From contig NZ_LR699114.1 in assembly GCF_902459475.1 (NCBI RefSeq), forward strand, positions 62,001 to 126,000: a stretch of DNA of 64,000 bases, written 5' to 3'. The DNA is from Aquicella lusitana. Lineage in GTDB: Bacteria > Pseudomonadota > Gammaproteobacteria > DSM-16500. The notes beneath the pieces are model-generated. The model ran no database searches, had not been told where the DNA came from, and was given only the letters and a program-made list of their open reading frames with translations. Numbering within the stretch: position 1 is the stretch's first letter; each line of letters starts with the position of its first letter. Shown in pieces: positions 28,374 to 36,864 of the stretch. A program made the translations under genes and the position numbers.

Positions 28374-29105
28374 ATGGCTAATTGGAATGGGTTGGATTTT
28401 TTTATCTTTTTGATTTTAGTGCTTAATACCATTCTTGGCATGGCCAGGGGCGCGACAAAAGAAATTATTTCCATGATGTGCTTGAGTATTGCGCTGATAT
28501 TTTCCATCCGTTTTACTGTTCCGTTAGCAAATTTTTTTAACAGCTCCCCTCAGATTACCGATGTGATTGACAGCCCCTTTGTCCAGAATTTCATGACCGC
28601 GATTGGGTCCGGTCCTTTAACAACGGGCTTGCTTAATCAGGTGATGTATTCGATCAGTTTGTTAATATGTTTTGTTGGCGTATTTTCTTTATGCGAAGCG
28701 GCGTTGACTGTTACCGGATTTACTGAGTTTTTTTCGTTTCCCTATGCCGCATTAAATCGCAAAGTTGGCGGTACGCTGGGATTTACGAGAGGTTATATTA
28801 TTTCCCTCATCTTCATATCGATCATGCTGCATATTTATAAAGCGGGCGATATCCCCGGCCAGGATTTTATCTCCGGTTCCTTCTTTGCCAGACTATTCAA
28901 GCCTCAGGCTCAGCGCTTAGACAACTTAATCAGTTCGCAGCAGCCTGAAAAATATTATCAGCTTTATCAGGATCAACCCTATAGCGCTGAAGATGTTTAT
29001 AGAGAGTTAAGGAAACCAGAAACACCAACGCTTCCACAGCAGCAGCAAACCCAGCCTCCATCCCAGCCGCAGCCGCAGCCCATGCAGCAACAAATACAGT
29101 ACTGA
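28374..29105 (+). CDS. CvpA-family membrane protein
   Basis: 243 residues. The N-terminal 150 residues hold four hydrophobic segments in the CvpA pattern: NGLDFFIFLILVLNTILGMARG, then a second helix ending before PLANFF, and GGTLGFTRGYIISLIF before the last. CvpA proteins relate to colicin V production, solute tolerance and envelope homeostasis. The last 30 residues are a Pro/Gln-rich tail (QQQQTQPPSQPQPQP) not usual in the family. A GGAGG lies 12 bases before the ATG. In many gammaproteobacteria cvpA precedes purF; that gene is absent here. Confidence 0.82.
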   Translation: MANWNGLDFFIFLILVLNTILGMARGATKEIISMMCLSIALIFSIRFTVPLANFFNSSPQITDVIDSPFVQNFMTAIGSGPLTTGLLNQVMYSISLLICFVGVFSLCEAALTVTGFTEFFSFPYAALNRKVGGTLGFTRGYIISLIFISIMLHIYKAGDIPGQDFISGSFFARLFKPQAQRLDNLISSQQPEKYYQLYQDQPYSAEDVYRELRKPETPTLPQQQQTQPPSQPQPQPMQQQIQY

Positions 29106-29169
29106 TCGTCTTGTTGCACATAGAAGGTGAAAGGTTTCTGCTCATGTGAATAAATTTTACTGCTGCTTC

Positions 29170-29196
29170 ATTGCGAGCGTAGCGAAGCAATCCAGG
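29170..29196. repeat. ATTGCGAGCG-AGCGAAGCAATCC repeat unit
   Basis: Imperfect palindrome centred on GCGAGCGTAGCGAAGC, a sequence type dispersed in intergenic regions of many Legionellales and Rickettsiales genomes. Only one copy is seen in this window. It lies between the CvpA-like gene and the larger palindrome at 29280. Confidence 0.5.
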
Positions 29197-29279
29197 GTTT
29201 TCGGCACAGGTTGTCGGGAAGTATTGTAATAACCTCTCATAAACTGGGCTTTGGCCATTTTACAAAATACTCAATAATA

Positions 29280-29351
29280 CTGTCATCCTGAGCGCAGCGA
29301 AGGATCTCCCGATGTACAAAAGGAGATCCTTCGCTGCGCTCAGGATGACAG
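29280..29351. repeat. TGTCATCCTGAGCG palindromic repeat, copy 2
   Basis: The cleanest copy of the family: two perfect 30-base arms (29280-29309 and 29322-29351) around a 12-base loop. It lies downstream of the CvpA-like gene and downstream of the convergent gene at 29393. A TTTTTT run follows the right arm, so it could act as a terminator for plus-strand transcription as well as being a mobile-type repeat. Confidence 0.9.
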
Positions 29352-29392
29352 TTTTTTGTCGTGTGCAGAGATTTTTTATTTTTTGCGGTTTA

Positions 29393-29983
29393 TTAATTAT
29401 GTTTCTTCCGTGTAACCTGGGGTGTTGTGAGAGAATTGTTATTAGTAGCAATCATTTCATGCGATGCTTGTGTGGCGAACATCGTAGCTGTGCGCTGCTT
29501 TTTTTTATTTTGCCATTCTTGCTTATGTTGCATGTTTTTTTCTAATTTTGCGTTTTGCGCGTTTTTAAGCGCAATCTTCGCTGCGGCTCTCTTCGCCTGG
29601 CGAAGTTCAATTAATCTCGCTATTTCTGTGCTGTCTTTTTTTGAATGAGGGGCATGCGGCCTTGGTTTTTTTTTAGTAGCGGCCAGATTTCGTCCCAACT
29701 GATCAGTGAGATAAAGTTGGGTGGTTGTCATGAAAGATTTATCTTTTGGCACTTCGCCATGCCGAACCATTTTATTTTGTTCGTTTTTATCTGTAGTTGT
29801 TTCAGCATGGTGAGCCATACCATGATTTTTGGGAGGAAGGATTTTATGTGGTTTGCGTTTTGCAAACAGTTCTTTTGTCTTCATCGCGAGGGTAACGATA
29901 AACATGGTTGCGAGAAATGCAGTATAGAGAATGGCGCCCCATTCTTTTGCTTTTTCAGGTGCTTCATTGTATCTATTTAACAT
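29393..29983 (-). CDS. membrane-anchored basic protein, unknown function
   Basis: 196 residues, unrecognised. One hydrophobic segment (about residues 15-34, WGAILYTAFLATMFIVTLAM) is followed by a very basic, Lys/Gln/Ala-rich region with helix-forming repeats (KRAAAKIALKNAQNAKLEKN). Positive charge after the segment suggests the long tail lies in the cytoplasm. The ribosome site AAGGA abuts the ATG, so the true start could differ slightly. It lies between the palindromic repeat and the gene split by the composite element. Confidence 0.6.
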   Translation of the reverse strand: MLNRYNEAPEKAKEWGAILYTAFLATMFIVTLAMKTKELFAKRKPHKILPPKNHGMAHHAETTTDKNEQNKMVRHGEVPKDKSFMTTTQLYLTDQLGRNLAATKKKPRPHAPHSKKDSTEIARLIELRQAKRAAAKIALKNAQNAKLEKNMQHKQEWQNKKKQRTATMFATQASHEMIATNNNSLTTPQVTRKKHN

Positions 29984-30120
29984 TCCTTGTACTCACTCTA
30001 ACTAAGATAAAAATTGACGCTTATCATCGCTATATTTATTAAAAGAGTCAATAACGCTTGATTTATTTTTATGGAATTGCTAATCAATGCGTTCTTGCCA
30101 TACAAAATAGGAGATAGTTT

Positions 30121-30334
30121 ATGCAGAACCGAAGACCAAATTTATTTACACCCAAATCGGATCAACCCGCCAAACCAACCGATAAGAACAATGATAATCT
30201 AGAAAAAATAAATGAATTTATTACGAGCATTGAGACTACAATAAGCGAATTGAAAAAAGATAAACTCTTGTCTTATCCTTTGCAGAGTAACCTGCAGCAG
30301 ATGACAGTGTCTCAACATATTGAAACTTACATTA
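30121..30334 (+). pseudogene. 5' part of a gene split by the IS982-bounded element
   Basis: Codons 1-71 of an unrecognised gene. AGGAG eight bases before the ATG supports the start. The native frame reaches ETYI and is then cut at the left end of the IS982 copy; the fused frame reads five codons into the IS and stops at 30351. The remainder resumes, in frame, at 38529. Removing the element and one TACATTA copy gives a 157-residue protein that is hydrophilic and helical with no signal peptide. Function unknown. Confidence 0.85.
30328..30334. repeat. left 7-bp target-site duplication of the composite element
   Basis: TACATTA immediately before the left IS982 end; identical to 38522-38528 immediately after the right IS982 end. 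Confidence 0.85.
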
Positions 30335-31150
30335 ACCTCAGTTATGGATAAGCGAATTTTAACTTTTTGAAAAGATTGAAAATAAGAAAGGCGCTTGGTA
30401 AATTTTGCCATTTTTAACCGCCCAAGGTTTTGAATGGAGTCAAAATGCTACTAGCGCCGATCGTTGAAATTTTCTGTGATATTGATGAGTTTTACAAGAA
30501 CCATGTAAAAGAATCTGCAAATAAAATTTTGCCCTTACCTAAAGGCAAACGTCAGAGGAAAACAGAATTAAGTGAAAGCGAGATGATGACGATCATGATT
30601 TTATTTCACTTAAGCCACTATCGCACATTCAAGGATTTTTATCTGGATTGTGTGTTAGGCCAACTTTTTCGAGAATTTCCTAAAGCGGTAAGCTATCCAC
30701 GTTTTGTTGCACTCATGCCAAGGTTGCTTGCACCACTAACGGCGTATGTACTATCAAGAACAGGAAAACACACCGGATTGTATTATTTGGATTCTACAAA
30801 AATGGTTGTATGCCACAATCGTCGAATTTACAGAAATAAAGTTTTTAAAGGCATTGCTGAACGCGGACACTGTTCTGTAGGCTTTTTTTATGGATTCAAA
30901 TTACATTTAGCGATCAATCACCAGGGAGAAATTATGAGTTTTTGCATTACAAAAGGAAATGTTGATGATAGAGAAGTTGTTGAAAAATTAATGCAAGGAT
31001 TAACTGGTTTTGGTGCGGGCGATAAAGGATACATCAGCAAAAAATTAGCGGAGTCGCTTGCAAAACGAGGCATAAAATTGATTACGAAAGTTAGAAAAAA
31101 CATGAAGAAAAAAATGCTAAGCGCGTTCGAAAAATTTTTTCTTTATCAGC

Positions 31151-32358
31151 TGTAAAAGTTCCGACTTGATCTGACAGTTACCCGTTTTTCAGTTACGGTT
31201 TTACTGTCAGTTCAAGTTGAGATTATCAACTTTTTCCTTCCAGATTCTTTTACCATCAATCAATGTCGCCATCGGAGTTCGGCCACAACACATTTTACCC
31301 TGATGTGTGCGTTCATTGTTGTAATAACCGAGCCAATCATCCAGATCTTTTTGCAACTCGTCAATAGTTGTGTAAACTTTCTTTCGGAAAGCAACCTGAT
31401 AAAACTCATTCAGAATCGTCCTATGAAAGCGTTCACAGATGCCATTGGTCTGGGGTGATTGAGCTTTCGTTTTGGTGTGCTCAATATCATTGAGCGCCAA
31501 ATACAACTCGTAATCGTGTTGCTCTACCTTGCCGCAAAACTCAGTGCCACGATCCGTTAATACGCGCAGCAAGCCCAAGCCTTGTTCTTCAAAGAATGGC
31601 AACACACGATCATTTAACAGGTCAGCAGATGTAATCGGTGTTTTTGTGGTATATAGCTTGCAATGAGCCACTTTGGAGTAGGTATCAACAAATGTTTGCT
31701 GATAAATGCGCCCAACACCCTTGAGATTGCCAACATAAAAGGTATCTTGTGAACCAAGATAGCCAGGATGTGCTGTTTCAATTTCACCGCAGGCCATATC
31801 ATCGTCTTTTTTGCGTTCTAGCGCGGCCAGTTGTGCTTCAGTTAGAATTAAGTTCTCCTCGGCAGATTTCTTTTCCAGTGCGGTTAGACGCTGTTTAAAT
31901 GATGCCAAATCATGCCTTAGCCAGATGCAACGAACACCGCTAGGAGAAACAAAAACACCTCTTTTCCTAAGCTCATTACTGACTCTTAATTGACCATGCG
32001 CGGGGTACTCAATGGCATAGTCCAATACAGCATTCTCTGTAGCTTCATCGGTGCGGTTCTTGATGTTTGGCTGCCGTCTGCTCTTGTCGAACAAGGTCTC
32101 AATGCCTCCTTGCTCAACTGCTGATTTATAACGATAAAACGTATCTCTGGAGAAGCCCATTACCTTGCAGGCTCTTGATACATTCCCTAGCTCTTCTGCC
32201 AAATTTAACAGACCGACCTTGTTTTTAATGATTTTTTGCGTACACTCGTACATAAGGTTACCTCTTTAATGTTTTGATTTTTACTCGACATAACTATCAA
32301 AACGGGTAACCTTACTTTTTTCAAGTAGCAAGTGTCAGATTAGATCGGAACTAATGCA
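31151..32358 (-). mobile_element. IS481-family insertion sequence (1208 bp)
   Basis: Ends are imperfect inverted repeats, both starting TG and sharing AGTTCCGA and ATCTGACA. The 7-bp target duplication TATCAGC is at 31144-31150 and 32359-32365. One transposase gene on the minus strand fills the element. It sits inside the left IS982 transposase gene, so it arrived after that copy was in place. Confidence 0.92.
31207..32253 (-). CDS. IS481-family transposase
   Basis: 348 residues. An N-terminal helix-turn-helix (GNVSRACKVMGFSRDTFYRY) is followed by an rve/RNase H-like integrase core with DDE residues in QTFVDTYSKVAHCKLY (D), RVLTDRGTEFCG (D) and NGICERFHRTI (E). The C-terminal DWLGYYNNERTHQGKMCCGRTP is typical of IS481/IS3-type enzymes. 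The gene is complete and spans nearly the whole element, so the enzyme is probably active. Confidence 0.95.
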   Translation of the reverse strand: MYECTQKIIKNKVGLLNLAEELGNVSRACKVMGFSRDTFYRYKSAVEQGGIETLFDKSRRQPNIKNRTDEATENAVLDYAIEYPAHGQLRVSNELRKRGVFVSPSGVRCIWLRHDLASFKQRLTALEKKSAEENLILTEAQLAALERKKDDDMACGEIETAHPGYLGSQDTFYVGNLKGVGRIYQQTFVDTYSKVAHCKLYTTKTPITSADLLNDRVLPFFEEQGLGLLRVLTDRGTEFCGKVEQHDYELYLALNDIEHTKTKAQSPQTNGICERFHRTILNEFYQVAFRKKVYTTIDELQKDLDDWLGYYNNERTHQGKMCCGRTPMATLIDGKRIWKEKVDNLNLN

Positions 32359-32572
32359 TATCAGCGAAGCATTGTAGAAACCGTCATTGATCAACTTAAA
32401 TCTATCTGCCATATTGAGCATACTCGACATCGCAGTCCGGTAAATTTTCTGGTTAATCTTGTTAGTGGTTTAGCAGGTTACTGTTTAAAAGCAAAAAAAC
32501 CGTCTATCAGCAGAAGTAAATTTTGGATGTCCTCAATTGCTTAACCATAACTGAGGTTAGTTTATATATAAC

Positions 32573-32614
32573 CCTATTTTCCCGATACAACCTCCTTATT
32601 GCCGGGGAAATAGG
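32573..32614 (-). terminator. hairpin directly after the minus-strand hsp20
   Basis: Read on the minus strand, CCTATTT-CCCC just after the stop codon pairs with GGGAAAATAGG about 20 bases later, with one bulge. No long T-run follows, so strength is uncertain. It would end transcription before the left IS982. Confidence 0.38.
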
Positions 32615-33067
32615 TTATTCTTCCACTTTTACTTCAATCTTCTTGATTTCCGTTTTTTCTTTCTTCGGTACGATCACTTCTAACACGCCTTGTTTTGATT
32701 TTGCAGTAATATGCTTACTATCAACAGCGGTCGGTAGAGTGAACTGCCGATAGAATTGTCCTTGCATACGTTCCATACGATAGAAAGATCCTTTTTTCTC
32801 CTCATGTATTTCCTCTCGTTTTCCTTTCAATGTCAGCACGTTATTTTCCAGCGAAATGTCGATATCCTTTGGATCTACGCCTGGTAAATCCGCCGAGATT
32901 AAAAATTTATCCTCTTCTTCTCTTATATCAATAGCAGGCAACCATTGACCTGTTCTTCCACTTGCATTCCTCGTATCCAAATCAAATGTGCGCTGCCATA
33001 AATTTTCCATGAGATTATGCATATCATTTATCAACTTCGCTGGTTCATAAGGTATTAACGTATTCAT
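32615..33067 (-). CDS. small heat-shock protein Hsp20 (IbpA-type), copy 1
   Basis: 150 residues with an alpha-crystallin domain from about residue 43: WLPAIDIREEEDKFLISADLPGV, then the conserved GVLEVIVPK near the C-terminus. This is an ATP-independent holdase that binds unfolding proteins and passes them to DnaK or GroEL. GGAGG eight bases before the ATG supports the start. It is related to, but clearly different from, the plus-strand Hsp20 in the same element. Own promoter at 33152-33180. Confidence 0.95.
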   Translation of the reverse strand: MNTLIPYEPAKLINDMHNLMENLWQRTFDLDTRNASGRTGQWLPAIDIREEEDKFLISADLPGVDPKDIDISLENNVLTLKGKREEIHEEKKGSFYRMERMQGQFYRQFTLPTAVDSKHITAKSKQGVLEVIVPKKEKTEIKKIEVKVEE

Positions 33068-33151
33068 ACATCATTACCTCCGAACAATTATCATCAAAGT
33101 TGAGTCATTTTTACTTCCTTACCGTATGCTTGAGAGTCCCTTCTAGTAATT

Positions 33152-33180
33152 ATTATAAAAATTAAATTTAAAATTTCAAG
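33152..33180 (-). promoter_or_regulatory. promoter for minus-strand hsp20
   Basis: On the minus strand: CTTGAA (33175-33180), 17 bases, TATAAT (33152-33157). The -35 fits sigma32 as well as sigma70 (TTGAAA one base in); the -10 is sigma70-like. Copies of a GTATGATTT motif lie on both sides. Confidence 0.6.
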
Positions 33181-33222
33181 AGTTTAACTGTATGATTTAT
33201 AAGGAAAATAATTGTATTTAAC

Positions 33223-33248
33223 CGTATGATTTTTATAAAAATCATACG
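33223..33248. promoter_or_regulatory. 26-bp perfect palindrome and GTATGATTT motif copies
   Basis: Perfect palindrome with arms CGTATGATTTTTA (33223-33235) and complement. Partial copies of the same motif are at about 33186-33200 (AACTGTATGATTTATAA) and 33121-33128 (ACCGTATG). They bracket the hsp20 promoter, as operator half-sites would. As it also follows the rhodanese stop codon, a weak terminator role is possible. Confidence 0.55.
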
Positions 33249-33300
33249 ATCTATTAGGATTTTTGTGGGTTTAAATTCAAAATTCGAGTGAAAATAAGAA

Positions 33301-33696
33301 CTATTCTTCTGTTTCTATTTTAAAGTTCTTCTCTTTCCAACGATCATAGCCACCTTGGAGTTCCATTACATGAAACCCCGACTTTGCGAATTGAGCCGCG
33401 GCTTTTGCTGCTAAATGACATTCCACTGAGTAGCAATAAATGACATTCATCAAATCCTTGTTGAGGCCTGATAAGGTATGCCATTTTTCTTCAGGAAGGT
33501 TAATAGCTCCAGGGATGTGACCTTTCTTAAAATCTTCCTCATTTCTGACATCGATAATGTTAACGTCGTCTTTATTCTTTTTCATTTCATCAAATAAGTC
33601 TCCTGGCCCAATAGTAAAGGCCATTCTATTAATAAAGTAGTCGGCTGCCTTTTGGGGCTTATTAGCTTCGGTCCATTGATTTAATTTATCTTTCAT
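33301..33696 (-). CDS. single-domain rhodanese-like protein
   Basis: 131 residues, one rhodanese domain: VNIIDVRNEEDFKKGHIPGA is the conserved N-terminal DVR/GHIPGA segment and YCYSVECHLAAKAA carries the active-site Cys loop. LQGGYDRWKEKN closes the domain. Such proteins move sulfane sulfur and are often stress-induced. There is no signal peptide, so it is cytosolic. It follows gatC by 37 bases and probably shares its transcript. Confidence 0.9.
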   Translation of the reverse strand: MKDKLNQWTEANKPQKAADYFINRMAFTIGPGDLFDEMKKNKDDVNIIDVRNEEDFKKGHIPGAINLPEEKWHTLSGLNKDLMNVIYCYSVECHLAAKAAAQFAKSGFHVMELQGGYDRWKEKNFKIETEE

Positions 33697-33733
33697 AGAG
33701 AGTCCTCCATTCTTCTTTATTGATTATACGTCA

Positions 33734-34027
33734 TTATTCATCCTCAATGACTTTTGGGACAAGATAAAGCCCGGATTCCACCTGAGGTGCGATAGCTTGA
33801 AATTTATCGCGCAAATTAGGCTCTGTCACTTTATCTTCGCGCAAACGTTGAGGAATATCTAATGGGTGGGCAAGTGGTTCAATGTTGGTGGTGTCAACTT
33901 GATTCATGTCTTCAATGAAATCTAAAATGCGTGAAAGCTGTACTGAATATTCCGCAATATCTGTATCTGCAAGATATAACCGTGACAAATGGGCGATTTT
34001 TTGAATTTCTTCAATCGAAAGAGACAT
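33734..34027 (-). CDS. gatC: Asp/Glu-tRNA amidotransferase subunit C
   Basis: 97-residue, full-length Gat[16 protein letters not shown] at the N-terminus and the C-terminal [16 protein letters not shown] with [10 protein letters not shown] are family hallmarks. GatC joins GatA and GatB to amidate mischarged Glu-tRNA(Gln) or Asp-tRNA(Asn). Neither gatA nor gatB is in the window, so this is an orphan copy inside a mobile element. GAGGA lies before the ATG. Whether the chromosome has another gatCAB cannot be seen. Confidence 0.92.
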   Translation of the reverse strand: MSLSIEEIQKIAHLSRLYLADTDIAEYSVQLSRILDFIEDMNQVDTTNIEPLAHPLDIPQRLREDKVTEPNLRDKFQAIAPQVESGLYLVPKVIEDE

Positions 34028-34058
34028 CCTGGTTCCTCTTTAATTAATCATTTTTCTA

Positions 34059-34087
34059 ACTATAAAAATAAAACGATTCAATTCCAA
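34059..34087 (-). promoter_or_regulatory. putative sigma70 promoter for gatC-rhodanese
   Basis: On the minus strand: TTGGAA (34082-34087), 17 bases, TATAGT (34059-34064), about 30 bases before the gatC start. Reasonable spacing and match, but AT-rich sequence makes chance hits likely. Confidence 0.42.
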
Positions 34088-34613
34088 TTATTGAGCCCAT
34101 ATTTTTATCCATAAAATTGGAAACATCATAAATGGAATGGTATTCTCATAAATCTTATCAATTTCATAGATTATTATCCGCTTTTCACAAGTCAATATAG
34201 TGAGCCATGTTACTTCTGTGACAGCGAGTGCATACTTATTTAATTCATTTATGATGCAATATTGTCTATTCTGCATAAACAACAATCTTTTTATCACAAT
34301 ACAATTGAATATGAAGAGGCGATTCAACACCTGATCTTGACCGCTTTTCCAATTCTTTTCTGGTTCTCTGTGACACTAGGCTTAACCGCACACAATGCCA
34401 CAAGCAGATATCTAAAATGATTTAAAATAATGGTCGAAGAGGGTACTTAAATCACCCATTTTTTTCCCCTTTCTCACCACTCCTTTTTTATTATAGTATT
34501 TTAGAATAGAGATCACGCATGATAAGAGAAAAAATAATTATATTTATTCAATCACTAACAAAAAATATGCAAACAAAATTTGACTAGCGTCAGCGTTTTC
34601 AAGCTAACTTTGA

Positions 34614-34641
34614 CTTGAACTCTCATTAACTATCCCTATAT
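34614..34641 (+). promoter_or_regulatory. sigma32 (heat-shock) promoter for groESL
   Basis: CTTGAA (34614-34619), 14 bases, CCCTATAT (34634-34641), close to the RpoH consensus CTTGAA / CCCCATNT with normal spacing and 57 bases before the groES start. No CIRCE element is visible. Confidence 0.8.
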
Positions 34642-34698
34642 TCACTGTTACATAGAAGTAATCTGTCATTTATTGATAATTTACAAGGAAAATTTACT

Positions 34699-34995
34699 AT
34701 GACTACATTTAACATTCGTCCGTTAAACGATCGACTGGTTGTCGAACCTCAAGAGCAAGAAACAAAAACCAAAGGCGGTATTGTTTTACCTGATACAGCG
34801 GATAAAGATAAACCCATGCGCGGAAAAATCATTGCCGTAGGAACCGGAAAATATGTGGATGGCAAAATACAATCTTTACAAGTTAAAACAGGTGATGAAG
34901 TCGTCTTTGCGAAATATTCTGGAACAACTATCAAGTTGAACGACAAAGAATACCTCGTCATGCGAGAGGAAGATATATTAGGTGTTATTGAATAA
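34699..34995 (+). CDS. groES: co-chaperonin GroES (Cpn10)
   Basis: 98 residues. [28 protein letters not shown] holds the core and the mobile loop that contacts Gro[17 protein letters not shown] and the terminal EEDILGVIE are conserved. It caps the GroEL folding chamber. AAGGA precedes the ATG and a sigma32-type promoter lies upstream. It is followed by groEL after 37 bases. Complete and apparently functional, but carried on a mobile element, so probably a second copy. Confidence 0.97.
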   Translation: MTTFNIRPLNDRLVVEPQEQETKTKGGIVLPDTADKDKPMRGKIIAVGTGKYVDGKIQSLQVKTGDEVVFAKYSGTTIKLNDKEYLVMREEDILGVIE

Positions 34996-35032
34996 CAGCG
35001 TTTGATTAATAAATAAAAAGAGGATAAAGACT

Positions 35033-36664
35033 ATGGCAGCTAAAGAATTACGATTCAGTGAAGAAGCACGACAGTTAATGCTCTCTGGCGTTAACGATTT
35101 GGCGAATGCTGTGCAAATTACTATTGGACCACGCGGTCGCAATGTGGTGATCGATAAATCATTTGGTGCGCCACTTGTTACTAAAGATGGTGTGACTGTT
35201 GCCAAAGAAATTGAATTTAAAGATAAGTTCAAAAATATGGGCGCACAAATGCTTAGAGAAGTTGCATCTCGTACTTCTGATGAAGCAGGTGATGGCACAA
35301 CTACTGCTACTGTTTTAGGTCGTCAAATTTTTGCCGAAGGATTAAAGTTAGTGGTTGCTGGCTATGATCCTATGGATTTAAAACGTGGTATTGATAAGGC
35401 TGTATCTCAAGCTGTCGAAGAATTGAAGAAACTCTCTGTTCCCTGTAAAGACGATAAATCCATTGCACAAGTAGGGACAATATCTGCCAATGCGGATGAA
35501 GCCATTGGTCGAATTATTGCAGATGCAATGGCCAAAGTGGGTAAAGAAGGTGTCATTACCGTTGAAGAAGGTTCTGGGTTAGAAAATGAATTGGATGTTG
35601 TTGAGGGGATGCAGTTTGATCGTGGATACGTATCGCCTTATTTCATTACGGATCAACAAACCATGTCTGCTGATTTAGAGAATCCTTACATTTTTATAAC
35701 CGACAAAAAAATTACTACTATCCGGGATTTGGTGTCACTACTTGAAGCAGTTGCAAAGTCTGGTCGTCCTTTATTGATGATTGCAGAAGATATAGAAGGC
35801 GAAGCTTTAGCTACCTTAGTAGTCAATCAAATGCGCGGTATTGTAAAAGTATGCGCTGTCAAAGCACCCGGATTTGGTGATCGTCGTAAAGAAATGTTGC
35901 AAGATATTGCTGTTATCACCAGAGGACAAGTGATTGCCGAAGAAGTAGGGCGCACACTGGAATCAGTGAAATTAGATGATTTAGGTACAGCAAAACGCGT
36001 ACACATCACCAAAGACAACACTACCATTATTGATGGTGGCGGTGGGAAAAAGGATATCGAAGACCGCATCCAACAATTAAAAGCACGCGTTAAAGAAACA
36101 ACATCTGACTATGATCGTGAAAAACTGCAAGAGCGTATTGCTAAATTAGCAGGCGGAGTAGCCGTCATCAAGGTAGGCGCAACATCAGAAGTCGAAATGA
36201 AAGAGAAAAAAGCTCGTGTAGAAGATGCTCTTCATGCGACTCGTGCCGCCGTCGAAGAAGGTGTTGTGCCTGGTGGTGGTGTTGCATTGGTTCGCGTAAT
36301 GCAATCAATAAAAAATCTTAAAGGCAACAATGACGGCCAATCAATCGGCGTACAACTCATTTGCCGTGCACTAGAAGCACCTATTAGACAGATTGTTGTT
36401 AACGCTGGTTATGAGCCATCTGTTGTTTTAAATAAGGTCACAGAGAATAAAAGTAATCATGGATTTAATGCGGCAACCGGCGAATATGGCGATATGTTAG
36501 AAATGGGCATTTTGGATCCCACCAAGGTCACTCGCACTGCCTTGCAGCAAGCAGCTTCTGTTGCTGGCATGATGATTACAACGGAGTGCATGATCACTGA
36601 ATTACCCAAAAATAAATCCCCCATGGGAAGAGAAAGAATGGGCGGCATGGGTGATATGATGTGA
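35033..36664 (+). CDS. groEL: chaperonin GroEL (Cpn60), element-borne
   Basis: 543 residues, complete. ATP-site motifs include [31 protein letters not shown] and the catalytic Asp segment [19 protein letters not shown]. The C-terminus keeps the [19 protein letters not shown] segment and a short Gly/Met tail (MGGMGDMM). The N-terminus ([24 protein letters not shown]) departs from the usual bacterial form, as expected for a diverged accessory GroEL. AGAGGA precedes the ATG. Operon with groES; a hairpin follows. Confidence 0.97.
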   Translation: MAAKELRFSEEARQLMLSGVNDLANAVQITIGPRGRNVVIDKSFGAPLVTKDGVTVAKEIEFKDKFKNMGAQMLREVASRTSDEAGDGTTTATVLGRQIFAEGLKLVVAGYDPMDLKRGIDKAVSQAVEELKKLSVPCKDDKSIAQVGTISANADEAIGRIIADAMAKVGKEGVITVEEGSGLENELDVVEGMQFDRGYVSPYFITDQQTMSADLENPYIFITDKKITTIRDLVSLLEAVAKSGRPLLMIAEDIEGEALATLVVNQMRGIVKVCAVKAPGFGDRRKEMLQDIAVITRGQVIAEEVGRTLESVKLDDLGTAKRVHITKDNTTIIDGGGGKKDIEDRIQQLKARVKETTSDYDREKLQERIAKLAGGVAVIKVGATSEVEMKEKKARVEDALHATRAAVEEGVVPGGGVALVRVMQSIKNLKGNNDGQSIGVQLICRALEAPIRQIVVNAGYEPSVVLNKVTENKSNHGFNAATGEYGDMLEMGILDPTKVTRTALQQAASVAGMMITTECMITELPKNKSPMGRERMGGMGDMM

Positions 36665-36683
36665 TTAATTTATTGACCGGTGA

Positions 36684-36711
36684 GAACCCTGTCTGATTAT
36701 TGGCGGGGTTC
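36684..36711 (+). terminator. hairpin after groEL
   Basis: GAACCCTGTC (36684-36693) pairs with GGCGGGGTTC (36702-36711), including two G-T pairs, around an eight-base loop, followed by AAATTTC. The stem is good but the T-run is short. Confidence 0.5.
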
Positions 36712-36864
36712 AAATTTCAAATGATCAAATAAATACCAAAAATTACAAGTAAGTCAAAATTATGACGCTTTCTTTTAACACCAATAATGCTGTTATAATA
36801 AATCGTTTCCTTTCAATTGTTAATTAAGCCTAGGGTAGAATTTATTTTCATGGAGGAATTAAAT

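Larger units (their letters stand above)
30445..32544 (+). pseudogene. IS982-family transposase, broken
   Basis: The ATG at 30445 has GGAG five bases upstream. The first 235 or so codons match the intact copy and are cut at 31150 by the IS481-type insertion, where the frame reads two codons further and stops. The 3' end resumes at 32359 and ends at 32544. The DDE residues are split between the two parts, so the protein is inactive; this copy can only move using the transposase of the right copy. Confidence 0.92.
30335..32557 (+). mobile_element. IS982-family element, left copy, interrupted by IS481-type element
   Basis: Terminal inverted repeats begin ACCTCAGTTATGG and continue TTAAGC/ATAAGC. 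Length is 2223 bases; subtracting the 1208-base insertion and its 7-base duplication gives exactly 1008, the size of the intact right copy. The sequence appears identical to that copy by eye, which implies recent duplication. Confidence 0.92.
34028..34698. other. 671-base intergenic region between gatC and groES
   Basis: Strongly AT-rich divergent control region. It holds the putative gatC promoter at one end and the sigma32-type groES promoter at the other. A minus-strand open frame of 80 codons (34088-34330) has no ribosome site and no recognisable content, and I do not call it. I see no RNA gene in the middle part. Confidence 0.6.

Noticed and set aside
34088-34330. Minus-strand open frame of 80 codons between gatC and groES
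   Set aside because: No ribosome site, AT-rich composition gives the hydrophobic look, and no motif is visible.
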